Part shown: positions 53,152 to 62,060 of the stretch, one piece after another | Layout of the letters: each line of letters begins with the position of its first letter | Position numbering within the stretch: the first letter of the stretch is position 1 | Origin: Streptomyces griseoloalbus | GTDB lineage: Bacteria; Actinomycetota; Actinomycetes; Streptomycetales; Streptomycetaceae | NCBI GenBank assembly: GCA_014650015.1 | Contig: BMUD01000005.1 | Location: 1-64,000 of the forward strand | Length of the DNA stretch: 64,000 nt | Reading direction: 5' to 3' | Made by a program: the position numbers and the translations under genes | The notes under the pieces: generated by a model | The model's database searches: none | Told to the model about the DNA's origin: nothing | The model's input: the letters and a program-made list of their open reading frames with translations, nothing else

Positions 53152-54279
53152 GTGACCGTCACCGGACCCCGCAACGCCCCCGACGTCGTGGACGTCGTCG
53201 CGCTCGGCGAGTCCATGGTGACGTTCCTGCCCTCCCGGCCGGGCCGCCTCGCCGACGTCCCCTCCTTCGACCGCGGGATCGGCGGCGCGGAGTCCAACGT
53301 GGCGTGCGTGCTGGCGGCGGCGGGGCACACCACCCGGTGGGTCAGCCGGGTGGGCGCGGACGGCTTCGGCGACCACCTCGTCGAGGCGATCGGCGGATAC
53401 GGCGTCGACGTGTCGTACGTCCGCCGCGACCCGGACCGCCCCACCGGCGTCTACTTCCGCACCGCCGGCGACCGGGCCGGCGACGCCCACGAGGTCGCCT
53501 ACTACCGCGCGGGCTCCGCGGCCTCCGCGATGACCGCCGCCGGCGTCGACCTGGAGGCGGTGCGCGCCGGACGCGTCCTGCACCTGTCCGGCATCACGGC
53601 CGCGCTGTCCGCCGACTGCCTGGACCTGATGCGGGAGCTCACCGCCCCCCGCCCCGGCCGCCCCCTCGTCTCCTTCGACGTCAACCACCGGCCGGGCCTG
53701 TGGCGCGACGGTCCCGGGCCCGGGGTCCTGCTGGAACTGGCACGCGCGGCGGACATCGTCTTCGTCGGCGAGGACGAGGCCGAGTCCGCCTGGGGGATCG
53801 ACGGCGACCCGTCATCCCTGCGCGAGGCCCTGCCCGAACCGGACATCCTGGTGGTCAAGCAGGGGGCACGGGGAGCCGTGGCCTTCGGCCCGGCCGCGGG
53901 CGGCCGTGCCGCCCGGGGTGGCCCGACTGCCCGCGGCGGCACCCCGTCGACGCCGGGCCGCACACCCCGCCCCCGCCCAGCCGCGACCGCCCCGGCCCTC
54001 GACGTCGACGTGGTCGCCACGACCGGCGCGGGCGACGCCTTCGCCGCCGGGTTCCTCTCCGCCACCCTGCGCGGACTGCCCGTACGCGACCGGCTGCGGC
54101 ACGGCCACCTCACCGCCGCCGCCACCCTCACCGCCCCCGGCGACCTCGCCGCACCGCCCGCCCGCGCCCTCGCCGACCGCCTGACCGCCCTCGACGACAC
54201 CGCGTGGGGGAGACTGCGACTCGGCCCCGGCTGGACACAGGCCGACGAAGGGGCCGACGAGGAGGTACGCACCCCATGA
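53152..54279 (+). CDS. PfkB-family sugar kinase (2-keto-3-deoxygluconate kinase type)
   Basis: A 375-aa ribokinase-fold kinase. DVVALGESMVTFLPSRPG and GGAESNVACVLAAAGH form the substrate side. The C-terminal ATP/anion-hole motif is VVATTGAGDAFAAGFLSA with the catalytic Asp. Between GARGAVAFGPAAG and APALDVDVVATTG there is a Gly/Arg/Pro-rich insert of about 30 residues where family members usually have a short beta hairpin. The GTG start is 11 bases after GAGGAG. Its stop overlaps the IclR gene start (ATGA). Substrate likely KDG or a related sugar acid. Confidence 0.85.
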   Translation: MTVTGPRNAPDVVDVVALGESMVTFLPSRPGRLADVPSFDRGIGGAESNVACVLAAAGHTTRWVSRVGADGFGDHLVEAIGGYGVDVSYVRRDPDRPTGVYFRTAGDRAGDAHEVAYYRAGSAASAMTAAGVDLEAVRAGRVLHLSGITAALSADCLDLMRELTAPRPGRPLVSFDVNHRPGLWRDGPGPGVLLELARAADIVFVGEDEAESAWGIDGDPSSLREALPEPDILVVKQGARGAVAFGPAAGGRAARGGPTARGGTPSTPGRTPRPRPAATAPALDVDVVATTGAGDAFAAGFLSATLRGLPVRDRLRHGHLTAAATLTAPGDLAAPPARALADRLTALDDTAWGRLRLGPGWTQADEGADEEVRTP

Positions 54280-55049
54280 GCCAGACCGTCGACCGCGCGC
54301 TGAGCATCCTGCCGCTGCTCGCGGAGGGTCCCGCCGACCTCGGACAGGTCGCCGACCGCCTCGGCGTGCACAAGTCCACGGCCCTGCGTCTGCTGCGCAC
54401 CCTGCACGAGCACGGCCTGGTCTACCGCCAGTCCGACCAGCGCTACCGCCTCGGCGCCCGGCTCTTCGCCCTCGCCCAGGAGGCGATGGAGAACCTCGAC
54501 GTCCGCGAGATCGCCCACGCCCACCTGACGCGCCTCAACGAGGAGTGCGGGCACACCGTCCACCTCGCCGTGTACGAGGAGAACGAGGTCCTCTACATCG
54601 ACAAGGTGGAGAGCCGCTACCCGGTGCGCATGTACTCGCGGATCGGCAAGCCCGTCGCCATCACGGTCGCCGCGGTGGCCAAACTGCTCCTGGCCGACCT
54701 GCCCGAACACGAGCGCCGCGCCCTCGCGGAGAAGCTCGACTACCCCATGTACACGTCCCGTTCGACACCGAACCCGGCCGCGTTCCTGCGCGAGCTGGAG
54801 AAGGTGCGCGAACAGGGCTGGGCCACCGACCTCGGCGGCCACGAGGAGTCCATCAACTGCGTCGCCGCGCCGATCCGCGGCGCCGACGGCCGGGTGGTCG
54901 CCGCGATGTCGGTCTCCGCGCCGAACGTCGTGGTCACCGCCGACGAACTCCTCACCCTGCTCCCGCTCGTGCGCCGTACCGCGGACGCGATCAGCGGCGA
55001 GTACTCCGGCAGGACCCCCGTGCACCACCCCGAGAAGGACACCGTATGA
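54276..55049 (+). CDS. IclR-family transcriptional regulator
   Basis: A 257-aa regulator. A winged helix at residues 1-65 (TVDRALSILPLLAEGPADL, RLGVHKSTALRLLRTLHEHG) is followed by the IclR effector domain (HTVHLAVYEENEVLYIDKVES, SRIGKPVAITVAAVAKLLLADL, INCVAAPIRGADGRVVAAMSV). Coupled by ATGA overlaps to the kinase gene before it and the RidA gene after it. It probably controls both divergent operons. Confidence 0.93.
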   Translation: MSQTVDRALSILPLLAEGPADLGQVADRLGVHKSTALRLLRTLHEHGLVYRQSDQRYRLGARLFALAQEAMENLDVREIAHAHLTRLNEECGHTVHLAVYEENEVLYIDKVESRYPVRMYSRIGKPVAITVAAVAKLLLADLPEHERRALAEKLDYPMYTSRSTPNPAAFLRELEKVREQGWATDLGGHEESINCVAAPIRGADGRVVAAMSVSAPNVVVTADELLTLLPLVRRTADAISGEYSGRTPVHHPEKDTV

Positions 55050-55465
55050 CCGACAAGACCGAGAAGATCGCGCTCACCCCCGCGACCCACACCGTCCCGC
55101 CGGCGAAGTTCTCCCACGGCGTGCGGAAGGGCAACATCCTCCAGGTCGCCGGCCAGGTCGGCTTCCTCCCCCACGAGGAGGGCAAGGCCCCCACCCCGGC
55201 CGGCCCCACCCTGCGCGAGCAGACCCTCCAGACCCTCGCCAACGTCAAGGCGATCCTCGAAGAGGGCGGCGCGGGCTGGGACGACGTGATGATGATCCGC
55301 GTCTACCTCACCGACGTGGACCACTTCGCGGAGATGAACGCCCTCTACAACGCCTACTTCGAGGAGCAGGGCCTCACCCAGCCGCCCGCCGCGCGCACGA
55401 CCGTCTACGTCGGTCTGCCCGCCGGTCTCCTCATCGAGATCGACGCGCTCGCCGTCCTCGGCTGA
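55046..55465 (+). CDS. RidA-family enamine/imine deaminase
   Basis: A 139-aa YjgF/YER057c/UK114 protein that hydrolyses reactive 2-aminoacrylate and other imines released by PLP dehydratases. ILQVAGQVGFLP and QTLANVKAILEEGGAGWDD are family blocks. The substrate Arg is in QPPAARTTVYVGLP, followed by IEIDALAV. Coupled to the IclR gene by ATGA overlap. Its presence beside a D-serine-dehydratase-like gene fits the chemistry. Confidence 0.93.
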   Translation: MTDKTEKIALTPATHTVPPAKFSHGVRKGNILQVAGQVGFLPHEEGKAPTPAGPTLREQTLQTLANVKAILEEGGAGWDDVMMIRVYLTDVDHFAEMNALYNAYFEEQGLTQPPAARTTVYVGLPAGLLIEIDALAVLG

Positions 55466-55596
55466 CGGGCGCCCGCCCCCTCCCTCCCCCCGCACGCCGT
55501 ACGTCGTCACGGCACGGCGCCCCGTCACCCCTGGGGACGCCGTGCCGCGATCCCCCCTGCTCGAAAGCCTCATGCCCTTACCCAGAGGACCCCCGC

Positions 55597-57084
55597 ATGT
55601 CCCATCCGTTCCTCCCGCTCGCCGCCTCCGCACCGGCGGAGACACCACCGCACACCGGTGGACTGCTCCTCCTGCTCGACGGCACCGCCGGTCTGCTGAC
55701 CGTCGCCGCCATCGGCATCGCGCTCCTCCTCTTCCTGATCATCAAGGTGCGGCTCCAGCCCTTCGTCGCGCTGCTCGGCGTCTCCATAGCCGTCGGCCTG
55801 CTGGCGGGCCTGTCGGTCACCGAACTCTTCGGCACGGTCCAGCGCTCGGACGCGGTGTCCACCATCGAGTCCGGCATGGGCGGCATCCTCGGCCATGTCG
55901 CGATCATCATCGGCCTGGGCACCATGCTCGGCGCGATCCTCGAAGTCAGCGGCGGCGCCGAAGTGCTGGCGGGCCGGCTGCTCGGTCTGTTCGGCGAGAA
56001 GCGGGCGCCGCTCGCCATGGGCCTCACCGGCCTGATCTTCGGCATCCCGGTCTTCTTCGACGTCGGCATCTTCGTCCTCGCGCCGATCGTCTACGCCGCC
56101 GCCAAGCGCTCCGGCAAGTCGATCCTGCTGTACTGCCTGCCCCTGCTCGCCGGCCTCTCGGTCACCCACGCCTTCCTGCCTCCGCACCCGGGCCCGGTGG
56201 CCGCCGCCGGACTGCTCCAGGTCGACCTCGGCTGGGTCATCCTCATGGGCGTCGTCTGCGGTCTGCCGGCCGTCGCCGCCGCCTGGGTCTACTCCGCCTG
56301 GATCGGCAAGCGCATCTTCGTCGCCGTACCGCAGGACATGGTGGAGGCGGCCGAGGAGGCCAAGCAGGCCGTCGTCGCCGAGCAGCGCGCGTCCGGCGTG
56401 GAGCCGCGGGAGGCGCCCGTGCCGCTCGGCACGGTCCTCGGGATCATCGGTACGCCGCTCGTCCTCATCCTCGCGGCCACCTTCTCCTCGATCGCCCTGG
56501 ACCCCTCCACGCTCCGCTCGGTCATCGAGTTCTTCGGTCACCCCTTCGTGGCGCTCACCCTCGCCCTGTTCCTCGCCTACTACCTGCTGGGCATCCGGCG
56601 CGGCTGGTCCCGCAAGTCCCTGGAGACCGTCTCCACGTCCTCGCTGAAGCCGGTCGGCAACATCCTGCTGGTGGTCGGCGCGGGCGGCGTCTTCGGCGCG
56701 ATCCTCAAGGCCAGCGGCGTCGCCCAGGCCCTGTCGGACACCTTCAACGACGTCGGCCTGCCGGTGATCGTCCTGTCCTACCTGATCTCCGTGGTGCTGC
56801 GGGTCGCGCAGGGCTCGGCGACGGTGGCGATCGTGACGACGGCGGGCATCGTCGCCCCGCTGCTGGCCGAGGGGGACCACTCGCAGGCGTTCGTGGCGCT
56901 CGTCATCATGGCCATCTCGGCGGGCTCCATCTTCGCCTCGCACGTCAACGACGGCGGATTCTGGATGGTCGCCAAGTACTTCGGCATCAGCGAGCGGGAC
57001 ACGCTCAAGACGTGGACCGTGCTGGAGAGCGTGCTGTCCGTGGCCGGTTTCGTGGTCGCCGCGGCGCTCAGCCTCGTCGTGTGA
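55597..57084 (+). CDS. GntP-family permease
   Basis: A 495-aa membrane transporter with about 12-14 helices. The family includes gluconate carriers and the D-serine carrier DsdX. Signatures include GIPVFFDVGIFVLAPIVYA, GLSVTHAFLPPHPGPVAAAG and SHVNDGGFWMVAKYFGIS. It follows RidA by 131 bases on the same strand. The substrate could be gluconate or a D-amino acid; the neighbouring enzymes allow either. Confidence 0.93.
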   Translation: MSHPFLPLAASAPAETPPHTGGLLLLLDGTAGLLTVAAIGIALLLFLIIKVRLQPFVALLGVSIAVGLLAGLSVTELFGTVQRSDAVSTIESGMGGILGHVAIIIGLGTMLGAILEVSGGAEVLAGRLLGLFGEKRAPLAMGLTGLIFGIPVFFDVGIFVLAPIVYAAAKRSGKSILLYCLPLLAGLSVTHAFLPPHPGPVAAAGLLQVDLGWVILMGVVCGLPAVAAAWVYSAWIGKRIFVAVPQDMVEAAEEAKQAVVAEQRASGVEPREAPVPLGTVLGIIGTPLVLILAATFSSIALDPSTLRSVIEFFGHPFVALTLALFLAYYLLGIRRGWSRKSLETVSTSSLKPVGNILLVVGAGGVFGAILKASGVAQALSDTFNDVGLPVIVLSYLISVVLRVAQGSATVAIVTTAGIVAPLLAEGDHSQAFVALVIMAISAGSIFASHVNDGGFWMVAKYFGISERDTLKTWTVLESVLSVAGFVVAAALSLVV

Positions 57085-57167
57085 GCCGTGGTGCCCGTGT
57101 AGGCGTCCGATAACGAAGTTGGGGCTGGCTGTGTCCGGCACAGGTTTGTCGGCCATACTCCTGCGGT

Positions 57168-57797
57168 GTGGAGCAGCGCATAGGTTCGAGCAGCCAGCCC
57201 CTGGAAGGCGCCGGATTCGACCCGGCATTCATCCCCGGGCTCACCGCCCCCGCGTCCGGCCGGGGGGAGGACCCGAAAACGAAGCCGGAGGAGCCGGAGA
57301 AGGCGGAGGAGCCGGAGAAGGCGGAGGAGCCGGAGAAGGCGGAGGAGCCGGAAGGCGCCGCCCCGGAGCCGGAGGACACGAAGGACACGGCTCCCGAGGC
57401 CGAGGCGGAGACGGAGCCCGCGGAGGAAGCCACCGCGGAAGCGGAGGAATCCGCCCCCGACGGCCCCGTCTTCGAGGCGTCCGACCGCCGCGCCAGGATC
57501 GTCGCCGACCACAGCGGCGTACGACTGCGCCTGGACGACCAGGAGTGCGAGTTCCGCTGGGACGAGATCGGCGCGGTGGAGACGGAGACCGGCCGCTTCG
57601 GCAAGCGCTGGACGGTCACCGTCCACACCCCCGACCGCCGCTGGTACCCGCTGGAGGTCGAGGCCCCGTCCAGGAGCCGCTTCGCCGAGTGGGACGCCGG
57701 TCTGGACGCGGTCCTGGACGAGTACTTCGAGGAGGACGGCGACAAGTCCCCGGAGCCGGCCGAGGCCACCTCCGGCACCGGGGAAGACACCGAGTAA
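57168..57797 (+). CDS. hypothetical protein with EEPEKA repeats
   Basis: A 209-aa acidic protein. The first half is disordered with three perfect KAEEPE-type repeats from an 18-bp DNA repeat near 57291-57350, and the second half (about residues 100-190) is a small PH-like or DUF domain (RIVADHSGVRLRLDDQECEF, GKRWTVTVHTPDRRWYPLEV). GTG start. Convergent with the carboxypeptidase gene, 7 bases apart. Function unknown. Confidence 0.72.
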   Translation: MEQRIGSSSQPLEGAGFDPAFIPGLTAPASGRGEDPKTKPEEPEKAEEPEKAEEPEKAEEPEGAAPEPEDTKDTAPEAEAETEPAEEATAEAEESAPDGPVFEASDRRARIVADHSGVRLRLDDQECEFRWDEIGAVETETGRFGKRWTVTVHTPDRRWYPLEVEAPSRSRFAEWDAGLDAVLDEYFEEDGDKSPEPAEATSGTGEDTE

Positions 57798-57803
57798 CGC
57801 GCC

Positions 57804-59144
57804 CTAACGGCAGTACTGCGCCTCCTTGCCGATGGAGCGGTACATGCAGTCCGCGTTCTCCAGGAGTTGCAGGACGGCGTCCCGGTTACGGGACGTCTCC
57901 CGCTCGATGACCTCGTCGGGCGGGTAGAAACCGCCTCCGGAGCTGGAACCCGGGTACATCTCGAAGGTGTATCCGAAGATCTTGTGCGTGCCCCACAGGT
58001 AGTCGTCGATCGACCCGTCCGTGATGTACAGGTCGCTGGACTGCTGGGGCGTGTAGCCGTTGCCGGCCGCCATCTTCTGGCCGACCGCCTTGAACGCGGC
58101 GTAGTCGTCGGCCGTCATCCCGGTCGTGGTGTCGGAGTAGGTGTAGCCGAACGGCCACAGCACCAGCTCGCTGTAGGTGTGGAAGTCGACGCCGGCCTTG
58201 ATCTGCTGCACCCCGCCGACGACCCGGCTGCGCACGAAGTTCGCCACGACCTTCACCTCGGTCGCGGACTCGGGGGCGGAGCCCCGGTACGTCTCGGAGG
58301 ACGCGGAGCCCGAGGAGCCGCCGCAGCAGCCCCAGCGGTAGTCCCAGTTGCGGTTCAGGTCGGTGCCGACGGAGGACGAACCGGAGTTGGGCTGGCGGTT
58401 CTTGCGCCAGGAGCGGTAGGAGCCGGAGGCGATGTCGTACTCGCCGCCGTCCGGGTTGAGGTCCGGGACGATCCAGATCTCCCGCCCGTTGACCGCGTTC
58501 GTGATCCTGGAGTCGCTGCCGTACCCCGCGCCGAGCTCGCGCAGCAGGTACAGGGCCATCTCCACGGTGAGGTGCTCGCGGGCGTGCTGATGGTGGGTGA
58601 ACAGGACCTCGGGCTCGTTCTCGTCGGTCGCCACGTTGTCGCTGATCTTGATGGCGACGATGTCCCGGCCCTGGTAGGACTTGCCGATCACCCGCTTGCT
58701 CATGATGCTCGGATACGCCGACAGCCGCTGGTCGATCTCCGCGTTCATCTCGGCGTAGTTGTGGTAGCGGGAGTCGGCCGACGGGAAGTCGAACAGCCGG
58801 GTGCCGTCGGCGGCCGAGGAGCGGTCCGGGGCGGCGCCCAGGGGCGTGACCTCGTACCCCTGTTGGCGCAGCGCCCGGATCTGGTCCGCCCGCCCGGAGA
58901 CCACCACGCTCTCCTCGTCGGCCTCGTCCACGGTGACACCGGAGCGCTGGATCGCCGTACGGGTCACGGGAGTCGTGCGCTGGTGGATCTCGTACTGGCG
59001 GACGTCCTCGGCCGAGGGCGCCGCACGGTCGGCGCTGTCGGCGCCGGCCTGGGTGGCCGTCAGCGACAGGGGCGCCGCGAGGGCGAGGGCGAGCAGGGTG
59101 GCGAGCGCGGCGGAGCGCCGTCTGCCACGGATGCGGAGTCGCAT
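57804..59144 (-). CDS. secreted zinc carboxypeptidase (M14)
   Basis: A 446-aa exported metallocarboxypeptidase of the carboxypeptidase T/A group. A signal peptide of about 35 residues ends TQAGA. A propeptide continues to about residue 115. In the catalytic domain the zinc ligands are in [14 protein letters not shown] (HxxE) and [16 protein letters not shown] (His). The substrate region is [13 protein letters not shown] and [14 protein letters not shown], and the catalytic Glu lies in [16 protein letters not shown] 6 bases before the ATG fixes the start. Confidence 0.93.
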   Translation of the reverse strand: MRLRIRGRRRSAALATLLALALAAPLSLTATQAGADSADRAAPSAEDVRQYEIHQRTTPVTRTAIQRSGVTVDEADEESVVVSGRADQIRALRQQGYEVTPLGAAPDRSSAADGTRLFDFPSADSRYHNYAEMNAEIDQRLSAYPSIMSKRVIGKSYQGRDIVAIKISDNVATDENEPEVLFTHHQHAREHLTVEMALYLLRELGAGYGSDSRITNAVNGREIWIVPDLNPDGGEYDIASGSYRSWRKNRQPNSGSSSVGTDLNRNWDYRWGCCGGSSGSASSETYRGSAPESATEVKVVANFVRSRVVGGVQQIKAGVDFHTYSELVLWPFGYTYSDTTTGMTADDYAAFKAVGQKMAAGNGYTPQQSSDLYITDGSIDDYLWGTHKIFGYTFEMYPGSSSGGGFYPPDEVIERETSRNRDAVLQLLENADCMYRSIGKEAQYCR

Positions 59145-59329
59145 GAAGTCTCCTTGTGGGAGGTGGGGGTCGTTCACAGCGACGTGCGTGGTGCGGTGCG
59201 GTCATCGTCAGCGTCTGACGTGGGCAGGTCAAGATAGGGGTTCCGGCCGACCGCTCGACCAGGTGTATCCCGTGAAGATCCCCGCACGCCCTCTTGTCCG
59301 ACCGCCACCCATGGGCTTTCATGACCTTC

Positions 59330-60652
59330 ATGGCGGACACCACACGAGACACCCAGGCCATCGGAGCACCGGGCGCGCCCGGCTCCCACCCGCGCAAGTC
59401 CAGTTGGCGCTACATCGGACCCGGCATCGTCGTCGCGGCCACCGGCGTGGGCGCCGGCGACCTCGTCGCCACCCTCATCGCGGGCAGCAACTTCGGCTAC
59501 ACCCTGCTGTGGGCCGCGATCCTCGGCTGTCTGGTGAAGATCTCCCTCGCGGAGGCGTGCGGCCGGTGGCATCTGTCCACCGGCCGCACCCTCTTCGACG
59601 GCTGGGCCAGCCTTGGCAGCTGGACGACCTGGTTCTTCGCCGTCTACGCCGTGATCTGGGGCTTCGTCTACGGCGCGGCGGCGATGTCGTCCAGCGCCCT
59701 GCCGCTCCACGCGCTCTTCCCGGACGTGATGGACCTCGAATGGTGGGGCATCGCCTGCGGTCTGGTGGGCCTGGTCTTCGTCTGGTTCAACAAGTACTCC
59801 GTCTTCGAGAAGGTCATGACGGTCCTGGTCGGCGTCATGTTCGTGGTGACGGTGTACCTGGCCATCAGGGTCACGCCCAACCTCGGCGACGCCTTCGCCG
59901 GTCTCCTCCCGGTCCTCCCGGACGAGAAGGACTCGGTCCTCAACACCCTCGGCCTGATCGGCGGCGTCGGCGGCACCATCACGCTGGCCGCGTACGGCTA
60001 CTGGGTCAACGCCAAAGGCTGGACCAACACCGGCTGGATGAAGGTCATGCGCCTGGACAACCGGGTCGCCTACGCCACCACCGGCATCTTCGTCATCGCG
60101 ATGCTCTTCGTCGGCGCCGAACTGCTGCACTCGGCGAACGTCGCGATCGCCAGCGGCGACAAGGGCCTGATCCAGCTCGGCGACATCCTGGAGAGGGAGT
60201 ACGGCACGGCGACCGGCAAGCTCTTCCTGATCGGTTTCTTCGCCACCTCCTTCACCTCCCTGATCGGTGTCTGGCACGGCGTGAGCCTGATGTTCGCCGA
60301 CTTCCTGGCCCGGCGGCGCGGCGAGCGGGAGGCCCGGGGCGACGAGCTGGCCTCCGGCCGCCGCGAACGCTCCTGGGCCTTCCGCGCCTACCTGCTCTGG
60401 CTCACCTTCCCGCCCATGATCCTGCTCTTCCAGGGCCAGCCCTTCCGCCTGATCATCATCTACGGGGTCCTGGGCGCCGCCTTCATGCCCTTCCTCGCCC
60501 TCACCCTGCTGTGGCTCCTCAACTCGGCCCGCACACCGCGCGAGTGGCGCAACGGCTGGCTGAGCAACGGCATGCTCGCGATCGCGGGCCTGCTGTTCCT
60601 GGTGCTGTGCGTGAAGCAGGTCTGGGACCAGCCGTGGTCGGAGTTCTTCTAG
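59330..60652 (+). CDS. Nramp-like transporter lacking the DPGN motif
   Basis: A 440-aa membrane protein with about 11 helices of the LeuT/Nramp fold. The helix 1 region reads GPGIVVAATGVGAGDLVATL where metal-transporting Nramp proteins have the DPGN metal-binding loop. The helix 6 region is LIGGVGGTITLAAYGYWVNA and lacks the usual metal Met pattern. It therefore belongs to the Nramp-related branch, whose substrates vary (Mg or others). Starts at ATG 59330 (MADTTRD) or ATG 59321. The TAG stop lies in CTAG at the edge of an inverted repeat. Confidence 0.88.
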   Translation: MADTTRDTQAIGAPGAPGSHPRKSSWRYIGPGIVVAATGVGAGDLVATLIAGSNFGYTLLWAAILGCLVKISLAEACGRWHLSTGRTLFDGWASLGSWTTWFFAVYAVIWGFVYGAAAMSSSALPLHALFPDVMDLEWWGIACGLVGLVFVWFNKYSVFEKVMTVLVGVMFVVTVYLAIRVTPNLGDAFAGLLPVLPDEKDSVLNTLGLIGGVGGTITLAAYGYWVNAKGWTNTGWMKVMRLDNRVAYATTGIFVIAMLFVGAELLHSANVAIASGDKGLIQLGDILEREYGTATGKLFLIGFFATSFTSLIGVWHGVSLMFADFLARRRGEREARGDELASGRRERSWAFRAYLLWLTFPPMILLFQGQPFRLIIIYGVLGAAFMPFLALTLLWLLNSARTPREWRNGWLSNGMLAIAGLLFLVLCVKQVWDQPWSEFF

Positions 60653-60706
60653 GACCTGTCTGACGATTCCCGCCCGTGAGGCAGGCGGGAAGTGCCAGAC
60701 AGGCCC
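60649..60706. repeat. CTAG-edged imperfect hairpin after the Nramp-like gene
   Basis: Begins with CTAG (containing the Nramp-like gene stop), then GACCTGTCTGACGATTCCCG, a short loop, and an inverted partner ending CCAGACAGGCCC. About 23 bp pair with four mismatches. It probably terminates both convergent genes. Its ends resemble those of the MITE-like element at 6240 (GnCCTGTC...TCCCG), which also begins in CTAG. Confidence 0.6.
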
Positions 60707-60724
60707 CAGCGGCGGCCGATCGCC

Positions 60725-61996
60725 CTACCGCAGCCGCTCCCACTTCGGGCTGAGGGCGATCTCCCGCAACTGCCGCGTGGTCAGCGCCGGGGTGTCGCGG
60801 GTGGCGTCCTGGTGCTGGGCGCCGGTGTTGAAGGCGCTGACCACGACCCGGAAACCGTCGGGCCGCATGGTGTCGGCGGTCCACATGACGACGCCCGCGC
60901 CGCCCTTCTCACCGGCTCCCTTCCGCAGGGCGACCCGAGTGCCGTCGGGAAGGGTCTCGGCGTCGCCGTAGAGCTGCCCGGCGACGTCGGACATGTCGGG
61001 CTGCACGTTGATCTGGACGAGGCTCCTGCCCTCGCCGTCGTCGACGACGAGATAGGCGTACTCGGTCTCCTGGCCGCCACGGTCGACCACGGTGAGCCCG
61101 TCGGGAAGCAACGCGGTGAGCGTGTCACCGATCGACTCGCCCGAAGCCGGCGGTGGCGGCTGCGGGGCGTTCGCCGTGGCGGTGGCCGACGGCTCCTCCT
61201 CCTCGGGGATGGCGTCCACGACGCGCCGCCACACATCGGCGGTGACGACCTTCTTCATCTCGTCCGTGGAGAGCGGAGGTTCCTCGCGGGTGACCGGGGA
61301 GCCCTTCTGGGTTGCCGAGTTCCACTCACTCAGGGAGACGTGCTGTCCCTCGGCCGTGACCAGCCGGGCCGACCACCACTTCGTGTCCTCACGCCGGTCG
61401 GGGTATTCGTAGCCCCGGTACAGCATGAGCAGTGAGCCGTCGGGCAGCCTGCTGGTGGTGCAGTCGTCGTACTCGACGTGCACCTTGTCCGGGCACCGCG
61501 TCAGCTCACGGATTTCCCGGCTGCCGGGTCGCACGCGGTCGAGGCCGATCTCGACGGCCGCCGCGCCGTCGCCGTCGTCGTACACGACATGCGCGTACGG
61601 GGGCAGCCGCCCGTCCGTGCCCCGCGCGGCCTCCTGGCGGAACTCGCCGCCCGGAAGCAGCCCCTTGAGCGCGGCGATCAGGTCGTCGCCGGAGTAGGAC
61701 GCGGCGGGGGCCGGGCTCGCGGACGTGTCCGGTCCCGCAGCCGTGGACGACCCCCGGGGGCCCGAGGAGTCGCCGCCCGGCACGAGCAGCGTCCCGCCCA
61801 CCCCGGCCAGGGCGACGGCGGCCGCACCCCCGAGTACGGCCGCCCGACGCCGTAGCCGGGCCCGCCGGCCACGGGCCGCACCGCCGGCGGCGAGGGCGGC
61901 ACCGGCCGCCGGAGACGCGGCGAAGCCGTCGCCGGTGTCGCGCAGGGCGGCGGTGAACCGGTCCTCGAAGGGGTCGTGGTGCTGGTGCTCGGGCAT
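60725..61996 (-). CDS. membrane-anchored protein paired with a sigma factor
   Basis: A 423-aa protein. The cytoplasmic N-terminus of about 55 residues begins MPEHQHHDPFEDRFTAALRD, then one membrane segment at about 56-76 (AAVLGGAAAVALAGVGGTLLV), then a large outer region with two similar beta-rich halves (EFRQEAARGTDGRLPPYAHV and SIGDTLTALLPDGLTVVD). It begins 65 bases after the sigma factor gene on the same strand. The shape fits an anti-sigma factor or a sigma-controlled sensor; no zinc motif is seen. Confidence 0.75.
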   Translation of the reverse strand: MPEHQHHDPFEDRFTAALRDTGDGFAASPAAGAALAAGGAARGRRARLRRRAAVLGGAAAVALAGVGGTLLVPGGDSSGPRGSSTAAGPDTSASPAPAASYSGDDLIAALKGLLPGGEFRQEAARGTDGRLPPYAHVVYDDGDGAAAVEIGLDRVRPGSREIRELTRCPDKVHVEYDDCTTSRLPDGSLLMLYRGYEYPDRREDTKWWSARLVTAEGQHVSLSEWNSATQKGSPVTREEPPLSTDEMKKVVTADVWRRVVDAIPEEEEPSATATANAPQPPPPASGESIGDTLTALLPDGLTVVDRGGQETEYAYLVVDDGEGRSLVQINVQPDMSDVAGQLYGDAETLPDGTRVALRKGAGEKGGAGVVMWTADTMRPDGFRVVVSAFNTGAQHQDATRDTPALTTRQLREIALSPKWERLR

Positions 61997-62060
61997 GGCG
62001 AACCACCCTTTCCGCAAGGTGTGAGGTGTGAGGTCCGAGGAAGGCGAGGCGCGGTCGGTC

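Noticed and set aside
50111-57084. Simple gluconate utilisation operon
   Set aside because: A GntP permease and a sugar-acid kinase suggest it, but no gluconate dehydratase or 6-phosphogluconate enzyme is present and two D-amino-acid enzymes are; left as an alternative, not the main reading.
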